A DNA stretch of 5,648 nt from GCA-016699975 sp964420045. Lineage in GTDB: Bacteria > Patescibacteriota > Minisyncoccia > Moranbacterales > UBA1568. A program made the position numbers and the translations under genes. Each line of letters begins with the position of its first letter. Within the stretch, counting starts at the first letter, position 1. The DNA is taken from positions 1 through 5,648 of the forward strand of contig CAYQPQ010000029.1 of assembly GCA_964420045.1 (NCBI GenBank), read 5' to 3'. Positions 1 to 5,299 of this stretch are shown piece by piece. The notes beneath the pieces are model-generated. The model was given only the letters and a program-made list of their open reading frames with translations. It had not been told where the DNA came from and did not search any database.

Positions 1-27
1 CCCGATAGGGTCCGGTATCATTCTCTC

Positions 28-858
28 ATGTATTCAGACAAACGCGTAAGTCCTAATATGAATGTAAGAGAGGTGCTTTGTAAGAGCGTTCTCACCAAGA
101 GTAACCTCCCGGAGGTGGAGTATTGCATCAATCCGTATACCGGATGCTCGCACGGATGTCGCTACTGCTATGCTCGGTTTATGCGTCGGTTTTCTGGTCA
201 TCAGGAGGCGTGGGGAGATTTTGTCGATGTGAAGATAAATGCCCCGGAAGTTCTGCGGAAGCAGATGAAGAAATCGCCACAGGTTGGCGAAGTGTTGCTT
301 GGCAGTGTGACAGATGCATACCAGCCAGTGGAAAGAAAATACAGGATCACCAGGGAAATCTTGGAGATTCTCTTGGAGTATGGCTTTCCTGTCTCTGTCC
401 TTTCAAAGTCGGACTTGGTCGTGCGTGATATCGATCTTTTTAAGCGATTCACATCATGTGAGGTAGGGCTTACCGTGACAACAACGGACGACGTTATAGC
501 GAGGGATTTTGAGCCATTCACAACACCGCCGTCCAAGCGGATTGAGACGCTTGCCAAACTGTGCGAAAGCGGAGTGTCTACCTACGCCTTCATTGGCCCG
601 ATATTTCCGGGGCTGACAGACCTGGACGCCGTATTCTCTGCACTCTCCGGAAAAGTACGGTACGTTATGGCTGAAAGCCTTAATCTTCGGTGTGGAAACT
701 GGGAGGATATGAAGCGAGTGCTTGATGAAAAGTATCCGGAATACAGAGATGAATTTCGCGCCAGCATGAGCCGGTCATATTGGAAGGACGTTCGAGAACA
801 TGTGCTGGCTCTTGGAAAACGGTACGGTATTCCTGTGAAGGGCTACTACGACCATTGA
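28..858 (+). CDS. Radical SAM protein, spore photoproduct lyase-like (SplB/COG1533) family
   Basis: A 276-residue protein. Seen: the radical SAM cluster motif CxxxCxxC at C40-C44-C47, in the context NPYTGCSHGCRYCYA, which should bind a [4Fe-4S] cluster and S-adenosylmethionine. It is followed by blocks typical of COG1533: WGDFVDVK (about 62-69), GSVTDAYQP (about 93-101), PVSVLSKSD (about 121-129), EVGLTVTT (about 145-152) and YAFIGPIFPGLTD (about 187-199). Length is normal for the family. Known: characterised members repair spore photoproduct in DNA, but most COG1533 proteins outside spore formers have no assigned substrate, and nothing here points to sporulation. The start is uncertain. ATG at 28 is used, but an in-frame ATG at 58 would remove only ten poorly conserved residues, and neither has a clear ribosome binding site. 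The gene is followed 15 bp after its stop by a terminator-like hairpin, so it probably ends its transcription unit. Confidence 0.9.
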   Translation: MYSDKRVSPNMNVREVLCKSVLTKSNLPEVEYCINPYTGCSHGCRYCYARFMRRFSGHQEAWGDFVDVKINAPEVLRKQMKKSPQVGEVLLGSVTDAYQPVERKYRITREILEILLEYGFPVSVLSKSDLVVRDIDLFKRFTSCEVGLTVTTTDDVIARDFEPFTTPPSKRIETLAKLCESGVSTYAFIGPIFPGLTDLDAVFSALSGKVRYVMAESLNLRCGNWEDMKRVLDEKYPEYRDEFRASMSRSYWKDVREHVLALGKRYGIPVKGYYDH

Positions 859-872
859 TTTGTTCATTCATG

Positions 873-907
873 CCGGTCTCCAAAATAGTGGCGACCGGTT
901 TTTCTTT
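873..907 (+). terminator. Rho-independent terminator after the radical SAM gene
   Basis: A perfect 6-bp stem, CCGGTC (873-878) with GACCGG (893-898), has an inner CC/GG pair (880-881 with 890-891) after a single mismatch and an 8-nt loop. It is followed directly by TTTTTCTTT (899-907). This is the layout of an intrinsic terminator on the plus strand. It lies between the radical SAM stop and the tmk ribosome binding site. Transcription of tmk would therefore need read-through or a promoter close to or inside this hairpin. Confidence 0.75.
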
Positions 908-915
908 AACAAATT

Positions 916-919
916 GGAG
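916..919 (+). promoter_or_regulatory. Ribosome binding site of tmk (GGAG)
   Basis: GGAG sits 7 nt before the ATG at 927. It is the clearest Shine-Dalgarno sequence in the window. It decides the tmk start, because the frame stays open upstream to 780 but that extension lies inside the radical SAM gene and has no kinase homology. Confidence 0.7.
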
Positions 920-926
920 TTTCTCA

Positions 927-1508
927 ATGAAGGTAATCGCCTTTGAGGGTTTGGATAACTCGGGAAAGTCGACTCAATGCAGTCTTCTTCAGACCTCGCT
1001 CGAGAGTCTCGGATACTCGGTTTTCCTTGAATCCGGTGATGTGTCGATGATCTATCCAACTATCCGGGAACTGTTCAGAAGAGGAGGTGTATCGCCGCAT
1101 ACCAATGCATTGCTGTTTGCTGCCGATCTCTTCGATCGATGGCATATGCTTGATACAAACGTCGATGTAGTGATTTTCGACCGATATATCTACTCGATTG
1201 TTGCGTATGGTCTTGCGAATGGTTTGGACCGAGAGTGGATAGACTGTGCCGTTAATCCGATTCGGAAAGCGGATGTTATTTTTCTTCTTGATATATCGGC
1301 AGACGAGTATCAGAGAAGAGTGCAAGGAAGAGAAAGATACATCTCGCCGTTTCCCCTGAATCACTTGGAGAAGGTGCGCGCGCGATATCTCGATCTCTGC
1401 GAAGATTTCGGATTTGACTTTCTCGAGGGTTCTTTGAGCAAGGAAGTGATAGCCGCTCGCATACTGGATCGCGTTTATTATCTCCTCGAGGGATCCGAAA
1501 AGGGGTGA
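927..1508 (+). CDS. tmk: Thymidylate kinase (dTMP kinase), somewhat divergent
   Basis: A 193-residue cytoplasmic P-loop kinase that phosphorylates dTMP to dTDP with ATP, an essential step toward dTTP. Seen: Walker A G8-LDNS-G13-K14-S15-T16 in FEGLDNSGKST, close to the classic Tmk FEGxDGSGKST; a LLFAAD block (62-67), typical of the helix that lines the dTMP site; the DRY motif (D85-R86-Y87) followed by a serine and AY (S90, A93-Y94), as in Tmk DRYxxSxxAYQ; the strand FLLDIS (119-124); and an arginine-rich lid around 130-137 (RRVQGRER). It is slightly shorter than usual (about 205-215). The start at 927 is supported by GGAG and by the P-loop lying right at the N terminus. It ends convergently with the minus-strand Nudix gene and overlaps it by 31 bp. 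A relative acting on another deoxynucleoside monophosphate cannot be excluded. Confidence 0.87.
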   Translation: MKVIAFEGLDNSGKSTQCSLLQTSLESLGYSVFLESGDVSMIYPTIRELFRRGGVSPHTNALLFAADLFDRWHMLDTNVDVVIFDRYIYSIVAYGLANGLDREWIDCAVNPIRKADVIFLLDISADEYQRRVQGRERYISPFPLNHLEKVRARYLDLCEDFGFDFLEGSLSKEVIAARILDRVYYLLEGSEKG

Positions 1509-1894
1509 TTGTACCCGTCCAAAAACCGTCCGCGATAGCGTGTGCCGAGTTCTTCGGGTGTCACCCATCGAAACTCGCTGTGTTCGTCACTCACTGAAAC
1601 TCGATCGGTTGCGGATTCGCACGAAAAGAGTGCGATTTGCAAAGTAATGTCCTTCGAATACGGCTCAACAAGAAAGCCAATCATATCCTTGATGGAAACG
1701 TCGGATTCTCGAATCCCCGTTTCCTCAAGGATTTCTCTTTTTAGAGCGATAAATATGTTCTCCCCGCTCTCAATCCTTCCTCCGGGGATGTCCCATACAT
1801 TCGAGTCTTCCGCATCGGTATCGGAGCGCTTCAGAATGAGGATTCTTCCTTTGTGCGCGACATACGCGCGGACGCCGTGAGGAGTGTATATCAT
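1478..1894 (-). CDS. Nudix hydrolase (first of three)
   Basis: A 138-residue protein with a complete Nudix box (GX5EX7REUXEEXGU) at residues 39-61: G39, E45, R53-E54, E57-E58 and G60-I61. The paired glutamates should bind Mg2+. The box follows the usual WDIPGGRIESGE lead-in (34-45). Family members hydrolyse a nucleoside diphosphate linked to another group, releasing NMP or inorganic phosphate; the true substrate cannot be read from the sequence. The C-terminal part carries EFRWVTPEEL (about 107-116), the normal last strand and helix of small Nudix proteins. The ATG at 1894 has no clear Shine-Dalgarno site but lies just downstream of a good promoter candidate with a very short leader. The gene converges on tmk, and its last ten codons overlap the tmk end. 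Confidence 0.92.
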   Translation of the reverse strand: MIYTPHGVRAYVAHKGRILILKRSDTDAEDSNVWDIPGGRIESGENIFIALKREILEETGIRESDVSIKDMIGFLVEPYSKDITLQIALFSCESATDRVSVSDEHSEFRWVTPEELGTRYRGRFLDGYNHPFSDPSRR

Positions 1895-1917
1895 AGTGGA
1901 TGTTTTTGCTTGTTCCC

Positions 1918-1945
1918 AGTATATATTGAAAGCAGTTGTTCACAA
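1918..1945 (-). promoter_or_regulatory. Sigma-70 type promoter candidate for the minus-strand Nudix gene
   Basis: Read on the minus strand: TTGTGA (1945-1940) as -35, 16-bp spacer, TATACT (1923-1918) as -10. This matches consensus at 4/6 and 5/6. The -10 ends 23 nt before the ATG at 1894, which gives a leader of roughly 16 nt. The call is by eye from matches and spacing only. Confidence 0.45.
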
Positions 1946-1987
1946 ACCGGAGAATGGGCAGAAACTAGTTTGTTAACATGCCGGTTT
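1944..1987. promoter_or_regulatory. Nested palindromes between divergent promoters, operator-like
   Basis: An outer inverted repeat AAACCGG (1944-1950) / CCGGTTT (1981-1987) encloses 30 nt. Inside it lie a perfect 10-bp palindrome, AAACTAGTTT (1962-1971), and a perfect 8-bp palindrome, TGTTAACA (1971-1978), sharing one base. The left arm touches the -35 of the minus-strand promoter candidate. Such symmetry is common in binding sites for dimeric repressors. No regulator gene lies in the window, so the role is inferred. The rest of the 285-bp gap (1895-2179) holds only the two promoter candidates and the leader of the rightward operon. Confidence 0.35.
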
Positions 1988-2045
1988 CCGTTAGCAACAG
2001 CAACTTCTTGGCTTTGCATGGCAGCGTGCTCTCATGTTTCCATCA

Positions 2046-2074
2046 TTGACCGTAGTTAAAGATGAGTAAATAAT
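2046..2074 (+). promoter_or_regulatory. Sigma-70 type promoter candidate for the rightward operon
   Basis: TTGACC (2046-2051), a 17-bp spacer, then AATAAT (2069-2074) match the -35 and -10 consensus at 5/6 each with ideal spacing. Transcription would begin near 2081, leaving a leader of about 100 nt before the kinase ATG at 2180. It stands directly ahead of six closely packed same-strand genes and is the only promoter-like site seen for them. Confidence 0.55.
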
Positions 2075-2179
2075 GGACTCGGAGGTTGTTCCGAAATCGA
2101 GCGAGAATATTTCCAATGAGGATATCCGCAAGAAGACGAATTTTCAAGAACAGTTTTTTCAATCGGAAATAATACGAGT

Positions 2180-2662
2180 ATGATTATCTTTATCAACGGA
2201 TCAATCAACTCGGGAAAAAGCACGGTGTCGAAACTGCTTGCCGAGAAATTGCCGAACACGGCTTTGATTGAGGTGGATCGGTTTCACGAATGTATCGAGT
2301 GGATGCCTATTGACCAGGCGGTTCCCCTTAATCTGGAAAATGCCATTTCTGTCATTAGGAATTTTGTGAATAGGGGTCTGAATGTTATTGTCTCGTATCC
2401 ACTTTCGCAGAAAAATTACAATATGCTCATGGGAAACCTGGAACCGTTGCGGCAGAAGGTTTTCGTCTTCACATTGAGCCCTCTACTGGAAGTCACTTTG
2501 TCGAATCGGGGCGGGAGAGAGTTGACAGAAGAGGAAAAGAAACGAATCCAGTATCACTATAGCATTGGAATCAATAAACCGGATTTTGGCGTGATTATCG
2601 ATAATAGCCATCAGACGCCTACGAAAACAGTGGAGAGTATTCTCGACGCTCTCGATCTATGA
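2180..2662 (+). CDS. Small P-loop kinase / AAA-type NTPase of unknown substrate
   Basis: A 160-residue protein. Seen: Walker A at the N terminus, G7-SINS-G12-K13-S14-T15; an acidic residue after strand 2 in IEVDRF (D33), where shikimate kinase and chloramphenicol phosphotransferase-like enzymes place a substrate-binding aspartate; an arginine-containing stretch LSNRGGREL (108-115) that could be the lid; and VIIDNSHQTP (138-147), the late strand and turn typical of small nucleoside/metabolite kinases. The size fits this group. Which metabolite is phosphorylated cannot be told. It opens the rightward operon. No strong ribosome binding site precedes the ATG. Its stop overlaps the start of the peptidase gene (ATGA at 2659-2662), so the two are probably translationally coupled. 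Confidence 0.85.
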   Translation: MIIFINGSINSGKSTVSKLLAEKLPNTALIEVDRFHECIEWMPIDQAVPLNLENAISVIRNFVNRGLNVIVSYPLSQKNYNMLMGNLEPLRQKVFVFTLSPLLEVTLSNRGGRELTEEEKKRIQYHYSIGINKPDFGVIIDNSHQTPTKTVESILDALDL

Positions 2663-3645
2663 AGAAAATATTTCCAGAAAAATTGAAGAAAGGTGATCTA
2701 GTTCGAGTTACCGCGCCGTCGCGATCGCTCGGAATTATCTCCAAAGAGAATCGCGAAATCGCAGACAGGCGTTTTGAAGAAATGGGACTCCGAATTTCCT
2801 TCGGGAAACATGTTGAGGAAATCGACGAATTCGGATCGTCACGCATCACATCCCGCATCGAAGATCTTCATGACGCATTTGCTGATCCGAATGTGAAAGC
2901 GGTGTTTTCTGTGATAGGAGGATTCAATAGCAATCAACTTCTGCGATATATCGACTGGGATATCATGCGAAGCCATCCGAAAATATTCTGTGGATATTCC
3001 GATATTACGGCACTCAATAATGCAATTTCTGCGAAAACGGGACTTGTGAGCTACTCCGGACCGGCGTATTCGACATTTTCCGAAGAAAAGAATTTTGAGT
3101 ACACGCTCGAATCGTTTAGAAAGTGTCTCTTCTCCGATGCGCCATTTGAAGTGAATCCGTCGGAGATGTGGAGTGACGATCCGTGGTACAGAGACCAAGC
3201 AAATCGGAATTTTATCAGGAACGACGGATACCTCGTTATTAACGAAGGATCCGCGAGAGGAACGCTGATCGGTGGGAATCTTTGTACTCTTAATCTTCTC
3301 CAAGGAACGGAATATATGCCGAGTCTGGAAGGATCCGTACTCTTCATTGAAGACGATGAAACGTCGAAGATCTTCGATTTTGATCGGAATCTTCAGTCGC
3401 TTCTTCACCTTTCAAACTTCGGCGGAGTGAAAGGTATCGTGATCGGGAGATTTCAGAAAGCGAGCGAAGCAAAAAATGAACTCATCACCAAAATGATCAA
3501 AACAAAGCGAGAGCTCGATCATATTCCCGTTATTGCGAACGCCGACTTCGGGCATACGCAGTCAATGATCACATTTCCCATCGGGGGAGAGGTGATCATC
3601 GAGGTGAAGGATACTGTTACGAAGATTGAAATCATGAAACATTGA
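2659..3645 (+). CDS. S66 family serine peptidase, MccF-like (annotated in relatives as LD-carboxypeptidase)
   Basis: A 328-residue cytoplasmic protein with no signal peptide. Seen: an N-terminal domain (about 10-130) with nucleophile S114 in FCGYSDITAL, and a C-terminal domain (about 195-320) with E231 in VLFIEDDE and H299 in ADFGHTQS. Order and spacing match the Ser-Glu-His triad of S66 peptidases. The blocks SEMWSDDPW (168-176), INEGSARGTLIGGN (194-207) and LLQGTEYMP (213-221) fit the MccF branch better than LdcA. Known: LdcA trims tetrapeptides in murein recycling, while MccF cleaves aminoacyl-nucleotides such as processed microcin C and so confers immunity. The neighbours, mostly nucleotide-related enzymes, favour an MccF-like role, but this is inference. 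The start overlaps the kinase stop, and its own stop is 5 bp before the next gene. Confidence 0.92.
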   Translation: MKKIFPEKLKKGDLVRVTAPSRSLGIISKENREIADRRFEEMGLRISFGKHVEEIDEFGSSRITSRIEDLHDAFADPNVKAVFSVIGGFNSNQLLRYIDWDIMRSHPKIFCGYSDITALNNAISAKTGLVSYSGPAYSTFSEEKNFEYTLESFRKCLFSDAPFEVNPSEMWSDDPWYRDQANRNFIRNDGYLVINEGSARGTLIGGNLCTLNLLQGTEYMPSLEGSVLFIEDDETSKIFDFDRNLQSLLHLSNFGGVKGIVIGRFQKASEAKNELITKMIKTKRELDHIPVIANADFGHTQSMITFPIGGEVIIEVKDTVTKIEIMKH

Positions 3646-3650
3646 AACGT

Positions 3651-4055
3651 ATGGACAAGACTCTCATCGTACATGTTCTCATCGTGAATACGGATGGAAA
3701 GGTTCTTCTCATCAAGCGAGCAGAAACGGAAGATGTGCTTCCTGGCGTATGGGATATTCCCGGCGGAACGCTCGAGGATGGAGAAGATCCGAAAGAAGGT
3801 GCTCTCCGAGAAACAAAAGAAGAAACCGATTTGGACGTCAGAAATCTGAGTCTCTTCCACTTCACCTCAAATGTTGATCAAGAGAAAAACAAGCAATTTG
3901 TGAGACTCATTTTCACCGGAGAATGCGAGTCTTCGGACGTACGGCTCAATCCCGAAGATCATGACGAATATCGATGGGTTTTTCCCAATGCTGTTCCGGA
4001 CGATATGCGGCTCGTTGAGTATTTACTCCAAACATTCAGGGTATTTCTCCAATAA
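3651..4055 (+). CDS. Nudix hydrolase (second), with altered Nudix box
   Basis: A 134-residue protein. The Nudix box lies at 39-61, with G39, E45, R53-E54 and E57-E58 present, so the metal-binding glutamates are kept. Two positions depart from GX5EX7REUXEEXGU: the hydrophobic residue after RE is T55, and the last glycine is D60 (RETKEETDL). VWDIPGG (33-39) and EYRWVFP (about 105-111) frame the domain as usual. The likely reaction is hydrolysis of a nucleoside diphosphate derivative; the substrate is unknown. ATG at 3651 was chosen over an in-frame TTG at 3642 that overlaps the peptidase stop. No Shine-Dalgarno site is visible for either, so re-initiation after the upstream gene is likely. Confidence 0.9.
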   Translation: MDKTLIVHVLIVNTDGKVLLIKRAETEDVLPGVWDIPGGTLEDGEDPKEGALRETKEETDLDVRNLSLFHFTSNVDQEKNKQFVRLIFTGECESSDVRLNPEDHDEYRWVFPNAVPDDMRLVEYLLQTFRVFLQ

Positions 4056-4079
4056 ATGTAGGCGTAAACATCTTGTAAT

Positions 4080-4541
4080 ATGAAGTACCCACAGCATATC
4101 GTTGCAACCGCTTCTCTCATCTTGAATAAAGAAGGGAAGGTTTTGTTGGTGAAAACTGAAAAACGAGGATGGGAAATGCCGGGTGGTCAGGTTGAAGAGG
4201 GTGAAGATCTTCTCTCTGCACTCAAAAGAGAGATTCTAGAAGAGGCTGGAGTGAGCGTGAACATTCTGAAATTATCAGCCGTTTACTCGAGCATAGACGA
4301 GCCGTGCAAAGTGATTCTTGATTTCATTTCGGAATATGCGGAAGGTGTTCCAAAAGAAGATGCCAAAGAAACGCTTGACGCAGGGTGGTTTTCAAAAGAA
4401 GAGGCATTGGCATGCGTGGGGCGTGATGCGATGAAGTCTCGTTTGCAATGGCTTCTAAAAAATAGCAGAGGGATTCGCTACGCGTCATATTCAAAAGATC
4501 CTCTTACTCTTGTTACAGAAATTGTCTTCAATGAAGAGTAG
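4080..4541 (+). CDS. Nudix hydrolase (third)
   Basis: A 153-residue protein with a perfect Nudix box at residues 36-58: G36, E42, R50-E51, E54-E55, G57-V58, led by RGWEMPGGQVEEGE (29-42). The N-terminal IVATASLILNKEGKVLLVKT and the C-terminal IRYASYSKDP (about 132-141) resemble a group of Firmicutes-type Nudix proteins that start with IVAVAGLV and end with a Y-x-SY-x-x-x-P block. This comparison is from memory. It is only distantly similar to the other two Nudix proteins here, so these are not recent duplicates. It follows the second Nudix gene after 24 bp, and its stop lies 10 bp before the CYTH start. No clear ribosome binding site is visible. Confidence 0.93.
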   Translation: MKYPQHIVATASLILNKEGKVLLVKTEKRGWEMPGGQVEEGEDLLSALKREILEEAGVSVNILKLSAVYSSIDEPCKVILDFISEYAEGVPKEDAKETLDAGWFSKEEALACVGRDAMKSRLQWLLKNSRGIRYASYSKDPLTLVTEIVFNEE

Positions 4542-4551
4542 CTTTTATCCT

Positions 4552-4815
4552 ATGAGCATCGAGTACAAAGCGACATTTCCAAATGTGAATAAGGATGATG
4601 CTCGGAAGCGCCTGAAAACGGCTGGTGCGGTGTTGGTGCGACCGGAATATCTCCAGAGACGAATTCCGTTTTGGTTGCCCGGGAAGAAAGATTCAGAACA
4701 TCCATGGCTTCGCGTACGCGACGAAGGTGATAAGATTTCGATATGCCGAATCCGTTTGCTGCGCAATAGGTTCTATGGAAAAAAATCCATGGAAATACAA
4801 AACTATCTTCTTTGA
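4552..4815 (+). CDS. CYTH-domain protein, N-terminal half only (probable gene remnant)
   Basis: An 87-residue product. Seen: the N terminus SIEYKATF (2-9) resembles the ExExK signature of CYTH enzymes (class IV adenylate cyclase, thiamine triphosphatase) but with serine at the first glutamate position. Next come a helix ending in LKTAGAVLV (21-29), LQRRIPF (34-40) and WLRVRDEGDKISI (52-64), the arginine and lysine strands that hold the triphosphate. A weaker block, YGKKSMEI (75-82), could correspond to the later GTKExEI strand. The rest of the expected roughly 170-190 residues is missing. The frame ends 41 bp inside the following HAD gene, which suggests a deletion joined the two. Such a half barrel is unlikely to be active. 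ATG at 4552 was chosen because CYTH homology starts there; an ATG at 4531 is also in frame. Confidence 0.75.
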   Translation: MSIEYKATFPNVNKDDARKRLKTAGAVLVRPEYLQRRIPFWLPGKKDSEHPWLRVRDEGDKISICRIRLLRNRFYGKKSMEIQNYLL

Positions 4816-5299
4816 CTGGAACAAGACCCTCTCCAATTCGTTGTTTTGGGAACAGTTGAATCATCCCGAGCACGAACGGCACGCTTGGAATGACAATATC
4901 TCCACTTACCTTTTCAAAGAAAACAAACACCTCATTTCCGAATGGATGAAGGGATTGATTGACTCGGAGGGAATTGTTCAAAAGATTTCAGCGCGCCATT
5001 GCTACCCTGTGGATACGCTGCTGGAAGATTTGGCGGAAAGCTGCCGGAATATGAAGCTCGTTTCCGATGAAGCGCTCCCGCTTATTCAGAGGCTTCGAGA
5101 AATTGGAACAAAGTGTGTCATCGCAACGGACAATATGGATACGTTTATGAGATATACGGTTCCGGCTTTGGAACTTGAGAAGTATTTTGATGATGTTCTT
5201 GTGTCGTTCGATAAGGGAATATTCAAGTTTGACGTACAAGATGATGCAATACCATTTTTTGATGACTATTTGGAAGAAAATAAGGTATTGCTAACTTAA
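4775..5299 (+). CDS. HAD-superfamily hydrolase, 3' end removed by an IS1-type insertion (probable pseudogene)
   Basis: A 174-residue product of a haloacid dehalogenase-type phosphatase gene. Seen: motif I as FFDWNKTLS (12-20), with nucleophile D14 but N16 where the second aspartate of DxD usually stands; a helical cap (about 25-95); motif II in VIATDN (115-120, T118); and a possible motif III lysine at K147 or K151. Motif IV, the acidic pair after a strand such as VLLIDD, should follow residue 173, but the frame ends in VLLT and a stop. That is where the inverted repeat of the insertion sequence starts. The last four codons are probably IS-derived, so the enzyme is likely dead or non-catalytic. 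The start at 4775 fits the domain start and overlaps the CYTH remnant by 41 bp; AGG 4 nt upstream is a weak ribosome binding site. Confidence 0.8.
   Translation: MEKNPWKYKTIFFDWNKTLSNSLFWEQLNHPEHERHAWNDNISTYLFKENKHLISEWMKGLIDSEGIVQKISARHCYPVDTLLEDLAESCRNMKLVSDEALPLIQRLREIGTKCVIATDNMDTFMRYTVPALELEKYFDDVLVSFDKGIFKFDVQDDAIPFFDDYLEENKVLLT

Noticed and set aside
16..21. TATCAT as a -10 box for the radical SAM gene
   Set aside because: It lies only 6 nt before the ATG and the matching -35 position falls outside the window, so it cannot be judged.
780..926. In-frame upstream extension of tmk by 49 codons
   Set aside because: It lies mostly inside the radical SAM gene and across the terminator hairpin, has no kinase homology, and a GGAG site supports the ATG at 927.
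924..1568. Long minus-strand frame of 214 codons opposite tmk
   Set aside because: It mirrors the tmk coding sequence and contains no recognisable domain; it is explained as an antisense shadow.
1542..1880. Plus-strand frame opposite the first Nudix gene
   Set aside because: It is the complement of a protein with a perfect Nudix box and shows no features of its own.
2839..3408. Minus-strand frame of 189 codons opposite the S66 peptidase
   Set aside because: The plus-strand protein has a complete catalytic triad and family blocks over the same bases; the antisense product resembles nothing known.
3642..3650. TTG start for the second Nudix protein
   Set aside because: It adds three residues only and overlaps the peptidase stop; the ATG at 3651 is the simpler choice, though TTG use cannot be fully excluded.
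4625..4774. Upstream extension of the HAD frame
   Set aside because: These codons overlap the well-supported CYTH frame and give a cysteine- and arginine-rich sequence with no HAD similarity; the domain starts after the ATG at 4775.
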